Shown piece after piece: positions 41,836 to 51,342 of a DNA stretch of 64,000 nt. Source of the stretch: Bacteroidia bacterium. GTDB lineage: Bacteria; Bacteroidota; Bacteroidia; Bacteroidales; Paludibacteraceae. Position numbers and translations under genes: made by a program. Positions within the stretch are counted from its first letter, which is position 1; each line of letters opens with the position of its first letter. The notes below the pieces were generated by a model that saw only the letters and a program-made list of their open reading frames with translations, was not told where the DNA came from and ran no database searches. The stretch lies in assembly GCA_009930305.1 (NCBI GenBank), contig RZYM01000006.1, positions 51,062 through 115,061 of the forward strand. The letters run 5' to 3'.

Positions 41836-42621
41836 ATGAATACAATTAAAAAAATTACCGGGCTCATGGCTGTATGCCTTTGCTCGGTAGCCTTACAAGC
41901 TCAATCGTTAAGTGGTCGCGACATTGCTTTGAAAGTGAAAAATCGTCCCGATGGCGATACCCGTTCGTCGGAAATGACCATGCAATTAGTTAATAAAAAC
42001 GGTAGCACGCGCGAGCGGAAAATCCAAAGTTATTCAATGGATATTGGTAAAGACAAGAAAACCATCATGTTTTTTCTCTACCCCGGCGATGTAAAAGGCA
42101 CCGGTTTTCTTACCTGGGATTACGATGATGTGTCCAAAACAGACGATAAATGGCTCTACCTGCCCGCAATGAAAAAAACTCGTCGCATCAGCGGTTCATC
42201 ATCCAAAACCGACTATTTCATGGGCAGCGATTTTACTTACGACGATATGGGCAGCCGTAATGTGGACGAAGACGAACATAAACTGCTGAAAGAAGAAGTG
42301 GTGGACGGGCATAAATGTTGGGTACTGGAATCAACCCCAAAAACTCAAGGAGAACTTTACAGCCGAAAAGTTGCCTGGGTTCGTCAAGATTGCCTTATAG
42401 CCCTAAAGGTGGAATATTACGACAAACTAAACAAGTTGCACCGAAAACTTGAGATGTCGGATATAGAACAAGTGGATGGTTTTTTGGTGGCAAAAAAAAT
42501 GCACATGACCAATGTACAAACGAATCACCAAACCATCCTGACCATTTCAAATCCGAAGTATAATTTAAAAATTGACCAGTCGGCATTTACGGTGGCAAAA
42601 CTGGAAAAAGGTAGTTTATAA
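41836..42621 (+). CDS. LolA-like outer-membrane lipoprotein-sorting protein (PF17131 type)
   Basis: 261 residues with a signal peptide ending near [26 protein letters not shown], then [24 protein letters not shown] residues and [23 protein letters not shown] are characteristic of the LolA-like family that accompanies RND/MMPL exporters. These proteins bind lipids or lipopeptides in the periplasm. The gene starts 4 bases after the RND gene and overlaps the barrel gene by one base. It is the likely periplasmic shuttle of the export module. Confidence 0.85.
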   Translation: MNTIKKITGLMAVCLCSVALQAQSLSGRDIALKVKNRPDGDTRSSEMTMQLVNKNGSTRERKIQSYSMDIGKDKKTIMFFLYPGDVKGTGFLTWDYDDVSKTDDKWLYLPAMKKTRRISGSSSKTDYFMGSDFTYDDMGSRNVDEDEHKLLKEEVVDGHKCWVLESTPKTQGELYSRKVAWVRQDCLIALKVEYYDKLNKLHRKLEMSDIEQVDGFLVAKKMHMTNVQTNHQTILTISNPKYNLKIDQSAFTVAKLEKGSL

Positions 42622-43862
42622 TGAAGCAGATCCTTTGTTTTTTAATGTTTTTATTTTCAGCACTAACTGTTTGGTCGCAGGCAGATAGTAGCAGCATAAC
42701 CTTTAAGTACAATGGCTTTGTTGATAGTTATCATGCCCTGCGTAGTCAATCACCCAACGATTGGATGAGTTCGCGTACTCGTTTACGCTCCGAACTTACT
42801 GTTGATAAGGGAAACACCTCCATGTTTGTATCTTTCAATGCGATATACAACAGCATTTTGGAAGATAAAACAGGATTGTTTTTGCGTGAGGCATTCTTCA
42901 GGTATAATACAGAAAAGTGGGACTTAAAAGTCGGACGGCAAATTATAACTTGGGGCGTTGCCGATGGTATTCGGGTTACCGACCTGGTTTCGCCCATGGA
43001 TTACACCGAATTCCTTGCCCAGGATTACGATGACATTCGTATCCCCGAAAACGGCTTCCGATTAAAATACCTGCACCCGAAATTCAATGTGGAAGGTGTG
43101 TTTATTCCCGTTGCAGAGTTTTTTCAGCTTCCTTTGAGTGCGGAAAACCCGTGGTCGGTTATGTCTTCGATTACGATGCCTTATTCATTAAATATGAATG
43201 ATATCCCTGCAAAGAAACTGTCTAATGCAGAGTTTGGAGGGCGAATTTCATTTTTTCTGAGTGGTATTGATGTGTCGCTATCAGCCTTACATACATGGAA
43301 TAAAATGCCTGTAATAAACAAATCCCTATCTGTCAATAGTGATAGCTTGTATATGAAAGCTCACTACGAACGATTAGATATGATTGGAGCCGATATGTCA
43401 GTTCCCCTTGGCAAATTTGTAATTCGTGCCGAAGTTGCTGCCTATTTGGGCGAACTACAGGAGTTGGATATGCCGGTTAATTTGGATGCTACAATCCGAA
43501 AAAACACCTACAACGGGCTGTTAGGCTTGGATTTTTATCCCGGCAATGACTGGACAGTGATGGTTCAGTATTATCATAAATACATTAGCGATTACGATGA
43601 AATAATATCTGTAAAAAAGAACTCGGGACTGGTTACCTTTAATATTTCTAAAAAACTATTACAAACAACCATGACATTGAGCAGTTTCACTTATTATGAT
43701 ATTACCTACAATAGTTTTTATAACCGCACATCAGTTGACTATGCACTTACAGATCAAATTCATCTGACAGGTGGCTACGATTGGTTTCATGGCGAAAAGG
43801 GTTCGTTTGCCATGTATAAAAACAATTCGGAATACTTTGTGAAATTCAAATACAGCTTTTAA
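42621..43862 (+). CDS. Outer-membrane beta-barrel protein (DUF1302-like)
   Basis: 413 residues. Signal peptide to about residue 20, then strands with alternating aromatics (FDLKVGRQIITWGVADGIRV, SPMDYTEFL) and the C-terminal aromatic ending YFVKFKYSF. The GRQ-x(2)-WG motif is typical of DUF1302-type barrels, which are regularly encoded with RND/MMPL exporters and LolA-like proteins in other bacteria. It may be an outer-membrane channel or acceptor for the cargo. Confidence 0.75.
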   Translation: MKQILCFLMFLFSALTVWSQADSSSITFKYNGFVDSYHALRSQSPNDWMSSRTRLRSELTVDKGNTSMFVSFNAIYNSILEDKTGLFLREAFFRYNTEKWDLKVGRQIITWGVADGIRVTDLVSPMDYTEFLAQDYDDIRIPENGFRLKYLHPKFNVEGVFIPVAEFFQLPLSAENPWSVMSSITMPYSLNMNDIPAKKLSNAEFGGRISFFLSGIDVSLSALHTWNKMPVINKSLSVNSDSLYMKAHYERLDMIGADMSVPLGKFVIRAEVAAYLGELQELDMPVNLDATIRKNTYNGLLGLDFYPGNDWTVMVQYYHKYISDYDEIISVKKNSGLVTFNISKKLLQTTMTLSSFTYYDITYNSFYNRTSVDYALTDQIHLTGGYDWFHGEKGSFAMYKNNSEYFVKFKYSF

Positions 43863-43875
43863 AAAATTATTAAAT

Positions 43876-45645
43876 ATGAGTACATTATCAAAATTTCAAA
43901 CCTACATGACCGGACGAAAAGCTTTACTTCCGTTGGCGTTGGTACTTTCGGTACTGAGTTCGTTTGCGGGGATGGCACCATTTATTTTAATCTGGTTTAT
44001 CGTTCGCGAGTTTATTACCGCAGGGGCATCATCGCAAGCCCTTGTACAAACGTATGCCTGGTGGGCGGCAGGATTGGCAGTTGCTAGCATTATTATTTAT
44101 TTTATGGCCTTATCCTCATCGCACCTTGCCGCCTTTCGGGTCGAGTGCAACATGCGCCGCTATGCCATGAAAAAAGTAGTGAATATGCCACTCGGTTTTT
44201 TCGATAACAATACCAGCGGTCGTATTCGAAAAGTTATTGACGACAATGCCGGCATCACACACAGTTTTTTGGCACACCAAATGCCTGACCTTGCAGGCAG
44301 TGTGGTGATGCCGCTTACAGTCATCGTGATGGTTTTTGTTTTCGATTGGCATTTAGGGCTTGCGTGCATGGTTCCGTTAATTATATCCATGTTTTTGATG
44401 AAATCAATGATGGGAAAAAAATCACAGGATTTTACACGAAATTATATGGATGCGCTCGAACGCATGAATACCGAAGCGGTAGAATATGTGCGAGGTATCC
44501 CGGTGGTGAAAGTATTTCAACAAACCGTGTTTTCGTTCAAAAACTTCCACAAAAGCATTGAAGAATATAAGGATTTGGTTATCCAATGCACCAAATTATG
44601 GCAACTCCCTATGTCGGTTTACACGGTTGTTATCAACGGGTTCACATTCTTTTTGGTACCTGCTGCTATTTTGCTTATTGGACATACAGGCAATTACGGC
44701 ACGGTCATTCTCAACATGTTTCTTTACATCCTGGTTACACCGGTTTTCTCACACTGCATTATGCGGAGTATGTATATCAGTCAAGCCATGGGGCAAGCAA
44801 AAGAAGCCATCGACCGTCTCGAAAACCTCACGGCAACCGCAACACTCCCTGAACCTAAAAACCTGCATAAAATCAAAACATCCGATATTTCTTTCCACCA
44901 TGTATCGTTCAGTTACCCTGGAGCCAACAAAAAAGCGGTTGACAGCGTAACATTCAATATTCAGCCCGGACAAACCGTAGCGTTGGTGGGTGCTTCGGGT
45001 GGAGGTAAAACTACCATTGCCCGCCTTGTTCCCCGTTTCTGGGATGCCAATGAAGGCGAAGTCTGCATTGGTGGCATAAATGTAAAAAACATTACCCACA
45101 ATGATTTAATGAAGCACATCTCATTCGTATTCCAAAATACGCGCTTATTTAAAACTTCATTGTTGGAAAACATCAGATACGGCAATCCAAATGCCTCTCT
45201 GGATGAGGTGAACCGCGCCGTTGATTTGGCACAGTGCCGCGAAATAATCGACCGATTGCCCAATGGTTTGAACACGATGATTGGCACAGAAGGCACATAC
45301 CTTTCGGGAGGCGAACAGCAGCGTATCGCTTTGGCAAGGGCGTTCCTGAAAAATGCGCCCATCGTTGTGCTTGATGAAGCCACAGCTTTTACCGATCCCG
45401 AAAACGAACACCTTATTCAACAAGCATTAAAGAAACTTGCTAAAGGCAAAACCGTGCTGATGATTGCGCACCGTTTGACAAGTATAGTGGGTGCCGATAA
45501 CATATTGGTCATCAACGAAGGGAAAATTGCAGAACAAGGAACACACAACGAATTAATCAATAAAAAAGGCATTTACACCCATATGTGGAACGAATACAAA
45601 CAATCGGTCAAATGGACCATTAGAAAGGAGGCTTGTCATGCTTAA
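43876..45645 (+). CDS. ABC transporter, membrane plus ATPase half, YbtP/IrtA-like
   Basis: 589 residues: six helices, then an ATPase domain with Walker A GASGGGKTTIARL, signature LSGGEQQRIALARAF and Walker B VVLDEATAFTDPENE. The form DEATAF-x-DPENE instead of DEATSALD is characteristic of the siderophore-import exporters-like ABC pairs (YbtP, IrtA). It overlaps the second half-transporter by 8 bases. Together they likely form a heterodimer in the inner membrane moving a metal chelate or related molecule. A 25-codon degraded copy of this gene's start lies at 38116. Confidence 0.85.
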   Translation: MSTLSKFQTYMTGRKALLPLALVLSVLSSFAGMAPFILIWFIVREFITAGASSQALVQTYAWWAAGLAVASIIIYFMALSSSHLAAFRVECNMRRYAMKKVVNMPLGFFDNNTSGRIRKVIDDNAGITHSFLAHQMPDLAGSVVMPLTVIVMVFVFDWHLGLACMVPLIISMFLMKSMMGKKSQDFTRNYMDALERMNTEAVEYVRGIPVVKVFQQTVFSFKNFHKSIEEYKDLVIQCTKLWQLPMSVYTVVINGFTFFLVPAAILLIGHTGNYGTVILNMFLYILVTPVFSHCIMRSMYISQAMGQAKEAIDRLENLTATATLPEPKNLHKIKTSDISFHHVSFSYPGANKKAVDSVTFNIQPGQTVALVGASGGGKTTIARLVPRFWDANEGEVCIGGINVKNITHNDLMKHISFVFQNTRLFKTSLLENIRYGNPNASLDEVNRAVDLAQCREIIDRLPNGLNTMIGTEGTYLSGGEQQRIALARAFLKNAPIVVLDEATAFTDPENEHLIQQALKKLAKGKTVLMIAHRLTSIVGADNILVINEGKIAEQGTHNELINKKGIYTHMWNEYKQSVKWTIRKEACHA

Positions 45646-47383
45646 ATCAATAGAAAGAACGTTCGCCATTTCAGAAAAAGGGGCTAAAGATTTTGCAAGA
45701 GGAACTATATGGACTATGCTGCTCAATATTTCATTAATGCTTCCGGCTGTGTTTATCTTCCTCTTTCTGGAACAATATTTAAACAAAACACTGAATCCGG
45801 CGTTCGAAATTACGCACGGTCTGTGGTATTACATCTTCCTTGGGCTTGGCTTTATGGCAATCATGTTTGTTATCGCGATGTTCCAGTATAGCAGCACCTA
45901 TTTCACGGTTTATAAGGAAAGTGCCAATCGACGTATTTCATTGGCTGAAAAACTACGAAAGCTGCCAATGGCTTTCTTTGGCGAAAAAAACCTCTCGGAT
46001 TTGACATCAACCATTATGAATGATAACACCGATTTGGAGCATACCTTTTCACATGCCGTACCGCAATTGTTTGCCTCTATTATTAGCATTGTACTAATTT
46101 TCATCGGGTTGTTTTTTTACAACTGGCAATTATCTATAGCCTTGTTCTGGGTGGTTCCGTTTGCCACTGCTATATTATTGATAGCCAAACGAAAAATAGA
46201 CAAAGAGAACAATATAGGCTATCAGAACAAACGTAATGTGAGTGAAAAAATACAGGAAGGGTTGGACACCGTGCAGGAAATCAAATCCTACAATCAGGAA
46301 AAAGCGTTTATAAAAGAGCTAAACGACACAGTCGATGTGTACGAGAAACAATTAATTAACAGTGAATTACTTACCGGTATGGTTGTAAATTCATCTGCGG
46401 CATTCTTAAAACTCGGACTTGCAAGTGTAATCATTCTTGGGGCAACTATGGTGGCATCGGGCACTATTGGTCTGTTCGTCTATTTAATTTTCCTAATGAT
46501 TTCGGCAAGTATATATAACCCCATCAGCGAAGTCTTTAATAATTTGGCTGCCCTGCTCTATCTCAATGTCCGCATCAACCGTATGAACGAAATGCAGGTC
46601 ATGCCCATACAACAGGGAAAAACCGAATTTAGCCCTGAAAACTATGATATCGAATTCAAAAATGTTGATTTCTCCTACGAAGAAGGAAAACAGGTACTGC
46701 AAAATGTTTCCTTTACGGCAAAGCAAGGTGAAATAACCGCACTTGTAGGCCCGTCGGGAGGAGGGAAAAGTACTTCGGCAAAATTGGCAGCCCGTTTCTG
46801 GGATATCCAAAAAGGGAAAATTACCCTTGGAGGGCAAAATATTAGCGAAATAGAACCGGAAACCTTATTGAAACATTATTCAATCGTTTTTCAGGATGTC
46901 CTATTATTCAACACTTCCATCAAAGACAACATCCGCATTGGAAAGCGTGATGCAACTGACGAGGAAATTATGAATGTGGCAAAACTTGCACAATGCGATG
47001 AGTTTATCAGCAAAATGCCGCAAGGTTATAACACCATTATAGGCGAAAACGGTGAAACTCTTTCGGGCGGCGAACGCCAGCGTATTTCCATTGCCCGCGC
47101 CTTGCTGAAAGATGCGCCCATTGTGTTACTTGACGAAGCAACCGCCTCGCTCGATGTGGAAAACGAAACTAAAATACAGGCAGCCATTTCGGAACTGGTT
47201 AAGGATAAAACAGTAATTATCATAGCACATCGTATGCGCACCATTGCCAATGCCAATAAAATTGTGGTGTTAGAAAATGGCTGTGTTGCAGAAACAGGTT
47301 CACCCCAAGACCTCAAAAAACAAAACGGCATTTTCGCAAAAATGGTACAAAGACAAATGAATAAGGAAACCATATTACAATAG
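45638..47383 (+). CDS. ABC transporter, membrane plus ATPase half, YbtQ/IrtB-like
   Basis: 581 residues. Six helices, Walker [18 protein letters not shown], signature [16 protein letters not shown], Walker [17 protein letters not shown], and the H-loop IIIAHRM. Partner of the preceding gene; both catalytic sites look competent. The membrane domain resembles type IV exporters and IrtB/YbtQ importers alike, so direction of transport is not proven. Eleven bases separate it from the ZIP gene. Confidence 0.85.
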   Translation: MLKSIERTFAISEKGAKDFARGTIWTMLLNISLMLPAVFIFLFLEQYLNKTLNPAFEITHGLWYYIFLGLGFMAIMFVIAMFQYSSTYFTVYKESANRRISLAEKLRKLPMAFFGEKNLSDLTSTIMNDNTDLEHTFSHAVPQLFASIISIVLIFIGLFFYNWQLSIALFWVVPFATAILLIAKRKIDKENNIGYQNKRNVSEKIQEGLDTVQEIKSYNQEKAFIKELNDTVDVYEKQLINSELLTGMVVNSSAAFLKLGLASVIILGATMVASGTIGLFVYLIFLMISASIYNPISEVFNNLAALLYLNVRINRMNEMQVMPIQQGKTEFSPENYDIEFKNVDFSYEEGKQVLQNVSFTAKQGEITALVGPSGGGKSTSAKLAARFWDIQKGKITLGGQNISEIEPETLLKHYSIVFQDVLLFNTSIKDNIRIGKRDATDEEIMNVAKLAQCDEFISKMPQGYNTIIGENGETLSGGERQRISIARALLKDAPIVLLDEATASLDVENETKIQAAISELVKDKTVIIIAHRMRTIANANKIVVLENGCVAETGSPQDLKKQNGIFAKMVQRQMNKETILQ

Positions 47384-47394
47384 AAACAATACCT

Positions 47395-48210
47395 ATGAAA
47401 ATTGATTTTTTGCTTGAATATAATCCAGTACTGCTTGCATTGTTTGCGACTTTATTCACTTGGGGTGTAACAGCTCTTGGTGCGTCGATGGTTTTTTTCT
47501 TTAAAAACATCAATAAGAAAGTATTGAATTCAATGCTTGGTTTTGCAGCGGGAGTAATGATTGCAGCCAGCTTTTGGTCGCTTCTTAAACCTGCAATTGA
47601 AATGGCTGAAGAAAGCGGTGGTTTGCCTTGGATGCCCGCACTGATTGGATTTTTAAGCGGTGGAGCTTTTTTATTACTTGTTGATAAACTATTACCACAC
47701 TTGCACATGGGGCTATCTATAGATAAAGCCGAAGGGGTTAAAACATCATGGCAAAGAAGTGTTTTGCTTGTTTTGGCAATTACCCTGCATAACATACCCG
47801 AAGGACTTGCTGTAGGTGTTGCTTTTGGGGCACTTGCCAATAATCCTGATACGGGAATGCTTGCCGGAGCAGTTGCATTGGCCATAGGAATTGGATTACA
47901 GAATTTTCCCGAAGGTGCAGCCGTGTCTATACCTTTGAGAAGAGAGGGGTTTTCAAGATTAAAAGCATTTAATTACGGTCAAATGTCTGGAATTGTAGAA
48001 CCGATTGCCGGAGTAATTGGAGCATATCTTGTACTTACAATCACCCCTTTGTTACCTTATGCCTTGTCGTTTGCAGCAGGGGCAATGATTTTTGTCGTGG
48101 TCGAGGAACTAATACCCGAGGCACAGACCGGAAACGAAACCGATTTTTCAACCATTGGAGCTATGTTGGGCTTTGCTACTATGATGTTTCTCGATGTTGC
48201 ATTGGGATGA
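47395..48210 (+). CDS. ZIP-family divalent metal transporter (GufA/ZupT-like)
   Basis: 271 residues with eight helices. Metal-site motifs are [16 protein letters not shown] in helix [18 protein letters not shown] in helix V and VEELIPEA in a later helix, all characteristic of GufA-subfamily ZIP proteins. The cytoplasmic loop contains HLHMG. ZIP proteins import Zn2+, Fe2+ or Mn2+. Placement directly behind the YbtPQ-like ABC pair strongly suggests that the operon handles a metal, although ZIP could also serve general homeostasis. Confidence 0.9.
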   Translation: MKIDFLLEYNPVLLALFATLFTWGVTALGASMVFFFKNINKKVLNSMLGFAAGVMIAASFWSLLKPAIEMAEESGGLPWMPALIGFLSGGAFLLLVDKLLPHLHMGLSIDKAEGVKTSWQRSVLLVLAITLHNIPEGLAVGVAFGALANNPDTGMLAGAVALAIGIGLQNFPEGAAVSIPLRREGFSRLKAFNYGQMSGIVEPIAGVIGAYLVLTITPLLPYALSFAAGAMIFVVVEELIPEAQTGNETDFSTIGAMLGFATMMFLDVALG

Positions 48211-48224
48211 AAAAATGAGGAAGA

Positions 48225-48806
48225 ATGACCAATAATCAAAACATATTTCTTTTATTTTTATTCTGCATCATGCTTATTCAGATGGTTGGATTTAGTTTTT
48301 TCTTAAAGAGAAAGAATATCTCAATGGCTGGTATTTCTCCTATTCATCCTGTTTTGTTTAAAACAGCTAAAGCTGCTATGATGCTATGTTGGGTCGCTTT
48401 ATTTGTACAAGCAACCGAAATTTATACTATTTCAACATTCAGTCAAAATGACTTGTTAACTACGATTGCAATTGTTTTTTGGGGTATTGGAGTACTTTTA
48501 CAATTACTATCGTATATAAATCTTGGTAAAAATCTCAAATTTGGCATCCCCAATAGCGAAGAACAAAAACAGCTAACACTCAAAACAAAGGGAATTTACC
48601 GCATCAGTCGAAACCCTATGTATGTTGGCTTTTACCTGATGACGTTAGGCTCCTGCTTTTATGTGCTTAATCCGGAGGTTTGGATGTTTGCTTTGTTTTC
48701 GATAATAGTACATCATTGCATTGTATTAAAAGAAGAAGCTTTTTTAAAGAAAACATTTGGAAATGAATGGTTAGAATACGCTAAACAAGTAAGGAGATAT
48801 TTATAA
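48225..48806 (+). CDS. Isoprenylcysteine carboxyl methyltransferase-like membrane enzyme
   Basis: 193 residues with four to five helices. The C-terminal motif GIYRISRNPMYVGFYLMTLG and the EEAFLKKTFGNEWLEYAKQV ending define the ICMT/PEMT/NnrU-type methyltransferase fold, with SAM bound at the RNPMY segment. Bacterial members methylate lipids or small molecules, mostly unknown. With the soluble methyltransferase at 38229 the operon has two methyltransferases. It sits 14 bases after the ZIP gene. Confidence 0.8.
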   Translation: MTNNQNIFLLFLFCIMLIQMVGFSFFLKRKNISMAGISPIHPVLFKTAKAAMMLCWVALFVQATEIYTISTFSQNDLLTTIAIVFWGIGVLLQLLSYINLGKNLKFGIPNSEEQKQLTLKTKGIYRISRNPMYVGFYLMTLGSCFYVLNPEVWMFALFSIIVHHCIVLKEEAFLKKTFGNEWLEYAKQVRRYL

Positions 48807-48820
48807 ACTATAATAGTAGC

Positions 48821-49291
48821 ATGGTCGAATTAAAAGATTCAATAGAAATTAGAACATCTGTGAATTCACTTTACAAATGGTTTTTAAAGTTAGATGATAA
48901 TTTTGTCAAATGGCATCCTAATCACAAAGCTTTTAATTTCCTTTCGGGAGGAACGGAGGTTGGCGATAAGATCTATTTTGAAGAAAAAGTAAACGGGGTA
49001 CTGTATGCCATAAAGGGGGAAATTGTTGACCATACAAAAACAACTGATACTTTCAGCGTGGGATTCAAAACCTCTGCAGGATTAGGTCATATCTATTTTC
49101 TCGGAAATAAAACCGATACTGGTTGTGTGTTTACCCATATTGAGAGGTTTGGGCTATCAACTCCTATAATAGGCAATGTCATAAACTTTCTGTTATTTAA
49201 AGTGTTGGCACGCAAAAAAGCGAACTGGGATTTAATCCTTACCGATATGAGAAACGACAACAAAAATTTAAAAAAAATAATGGAGCGATAA
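48821..49291 (+). CDS. SRPBCC-superfamily protein
   Basis: 156 residues. An N-terminal strand KDSIEIRTSVNSLYKWFLKL, a central FKTSAGLGHIYFLGNK and a long C-terminal helix (NWDLILTDMRNDNKNLKKIM) match the START/SRPBCC fold, a helix-grip that encloses hydrophobic ligands. It could bind a lipid-like molecule handled by the operon. It is the last island gene; its stop codon is followed at once by the IS3-type terminus at 49292. Confidence 0.7.
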   Translation: MVELKDSIEIRTSVNSLYKWFLKLDDNFVKWHPNHKAFNFLSGGTEVGDKIYFEEKVNGVLYAIKGEIVDHTKTTDTFSVGFKTSAGLGHIYFLGNKTDTGCVFTHIERFGLSTPIIGNVINFLLFKVLARKKANWDLILTDMRNDNKNLKKIMER

Positions 49292-49309
49292 TGACGTGCA
49301 CCCCAAAAA
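49292..49309 (+). mobile_element. IS3/IS150-type terminus remnant at the right edge of the island
   Basis: TGACGTGCACCCCAAAAA directly follows the last island stop codon. Its first 17 bases match the IS terminus at 26726 at 16 positions, in the same orientation. No transposase follows, so it is either a deletion remnant or the outer edge of a lost second copy. Confidence 0.65.
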
Positions 49310-49378
49310 GGTAAAACAAGAAGTATAGCTTGCAAAAGATGCCCTGAGAAAATTACTCAATATTTATAAGAAAAATCA

Positions 49379-49386
49379 TATCTTTG
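49379..49386 (+). promoter_or_regulatory. -7 element of the MFS-acyltransferase gene
   Basis: TATCTTTG, a perfect -7 match. Transcription would begin about 6-7 bases later, at or next to the ATG at 49393. Confidence 0.6.
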
Positions 49387-49392
49387 CACGCG

Positions 49393-51255
49393 ATGCCAAA
49401 ATCGAACTTTACATACTTATACATAACAAATTTTTGGGGAGTAATGAACGATAACTTCCTAAAAACAGTAGCATGTTTTATCGCAATTTCGTGGGTAGAT
49501 ATACAATGGCAATCATTAATTGTAAGCGCAGCTGCCGGCTCACTAGTACTACCCTACCTCATATTCTCACCACTAGCAGCCAGAATGACATCGATATGGA
49601 GTAAAAAGCGAATCGTCATATATTGTAAAATTGCAGAACCACTTATTATGGTAATTGCTGTTATCGGATATATGTATCAATCGGTATGGATAGTCATATT
49701 ATCAATTTTACTAATGGGTTTACAAAGTGCGATTTATTCGCCTGCAAAATACAGCTTAATACGCGATATAGGTGGTAATGAAGGCATATCTACAGGCATG
49801 GGAGGGATGGAAGCAATTTCATTTATGGCGATGCTTGCCGGTATGGTAACTGCATCATTTTTAGTAGATATGATACCAATATCTACTATCTACATTTGCC
49901 TGTTTGCATTCTCTATATTAGGATTAATATTCAGTTTCGGTATAAAAGCAGAAGAAACACCCGAAAATAATATTTACCCCATTGAGCCTATATCATTTAT
50001 CAGAACAATTCATAAAAAAGCACTCGAATACAAGGGACTTAATTCTATAATCTACACATTATCAGTATTTTGGTGGATAGCTGCATCACTACAAATAGGA
50101 CTACTTATTTATTGCAAACAATGCCTTAATTTAAACTCCTTTGATACAGGTTTAATGCTATCATTAGCTGCCGTTGGTATCACAATAGGCTGTGTTAGTG
50201 CCGGATACATCAATAAGAAGCATCCACTATTATGGAGAATCCCTTTATTAGGATTAGCCTTGACAATCTTATTTATTGTAATGTTTGCGTGCAATTTAAA
50301 ACCGATTCCGTTTACCATTGTTTTGTTTATAACCGCATTTACAGCAGGTTTGTTTAAGCTACCACTTGATACTGAAATTCAGAAACGCGTACAAGGCTCT
50401 ACGTTAAACGTGATATTGGCATATTTTAATCAAGTGTCGTTTATTTTCATACTATTGGCATCTGTAACATTTTCGTTACTATGCATGTTTTTATCTCCAA
50501 AACACTTGTTCCTGATGCTTGCAATTATAAGTTTTTGCGCACCTATATACCTGATGATCAACTATAAATCACTAATATGCCATATCTTTAGAGATTTATT
50601 ACATTTGAGATACGATATTAAAATTTCGGGAATTGAAAATTTGCAAACCGGAAACACTTTATTGGTAATGCCCAATCATCAAGCTGTAGTTGACCCAATG
50701 ATTCTATTTGCAGAATTATACGACTATCAATTACGCCCAATGGTAGACGAAGCATACTTTAAAACTGCACTTACCAGACATGTATTAGGCTTATTTGATA
50801 GTATTGAAGTACCGGATTTAGGCAAAAATAGAAAAGGTGTAGAACAAGCTAAACAGTTGACAAATATTGCTCTTGATTCTTTAAAACGCAATTGGAATGT
50901 ATTTTTTTACCCTTCAGGTCATATTACTTTAGATGGAGTTGAACATATAGGCAACAGACACCTTGCTTACGAAACATGTAAGGAACTACCTGAAAACACT
51001 ACTGTTATAGGTATCAGAACTTACGGACTATGGGGAAGTATGTGGAGTAAATACAGCAAGAAGAAGACACCTAACTTGGCAATTAATTTAGTAAAAAGTA
51101 TCGGGTTTATTATTTCCGGTATCGTTTTTGTGATAAAACGCAGACCTGTAACAATTAAGATTGAAATAATTACTGATAAAGTAATGGAATGGGCTAAGGG
51201 TGATAAACGAAGCTTTAACACCCAACTTGAAAATTATTACAATACTCCTATTTAG
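49393..51255 (+). CDS. Fusion of an LplT-like MFS transporter and a PlsC-type acyltransferase
   Basis: About 620 residues. The first 400 form 12 membrane helices starting FTYLYITNFWGVMNDNFLK, the FNDN-type start of lysophospholipid transporter LplT. The last 190 form a PlsC/LPLAT domain with NHQAVVDPM (HX4D) and FYPSGHITLDG. E. coli has LplT and Aas separately, the latter including an acyl-ACP synthetase; here the synthetase domain is missing. The protein probably flips and re-acylates lysophospholipids. A TTG reading from 49384 lies inside the promoter, so the ATG at 49393 is taken. Confidence 0.85.
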   Translation: MPKSNFTYLYITNFWGVMNDNFLKTVACFIAISWVDIQWQSLIVSAAAGSLVLPYLIFSPLAARMTSIWSKKRIVIYCKIAEPLIMVIAVIGYMYQSVWIVILSILLMGLQSAIYSPAKYSLIRDIGGNEGISTGMGGMEAISFMAMLAGMVTASFLVDMIPISTIYICLFAFSILGLIFSFGIKAEETPENNIYPIEPISFIRTIHKKALEYKGLNSIIYTLSVFWWIAASLQIGLLIYCKQCLNLNSFDTGLMLSLAAVGITIGCVSAGYINKKHPLLWRIPLLGLALTILFIVMFACNLKPIPFTIVLFITAFTAGLFKLPLDTEIQKRVQGSTLNVILAYFNQVSFIFILLASVTFSLLCMFLSPKHLFLMLAIISFCAPIYLMINYKSLICHIFRDLLHLRYDIKISGIENLQTGNTLLVMPNHQAVVDPMILFAELYDYQLRPMVDEAYFKTALTRHVLGLFDSIEVPDLGKNRKGVEQAKQLTNIALDSLKRNWNVFFYPSGHITLDGVEHIGNRHLAYETCKELPENTTVIGIRTYGLWGSMWSKYSKKKTPNLAINLVKSIGFIISGIVFVIKRRPVTIKIEIITDKVMEWAKGDKRSFNTQLENYYNTPI

Positions 51256-51290
51256 TTATTAACATTGCAAAGATTCTTAACGCTTGAAAG

Positions 51291-51320
51291 TTGATAATAC
51301 TCAACTATTTTTTATCTTTG
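51291..51320 (+). promoter_or_regulatory. lepA promoter
   Basis: TTG (51291-51293), 19 bases, TATCTTTG (51313-51320), followed by a leader of about 16 bases to the ATG at 51343. Confidence 0.75.
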
Positions 51321-51342
51321 CACGGCGAAAATTCGCAACAGC

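Noticed and set aside
44346..45423. Several open frames in other frames over the first ABC half-transporter
   Set aside because: The GC-richer codon use leaves long frames open on both strands; only the ABC frame has family motifs.
26726..49309. Integrative conjugative element
   Set aside because: No integrase, relaxase, mobilisation or conjugation gene and no tRNA attachment site is present; only IS remnants mark the edges.
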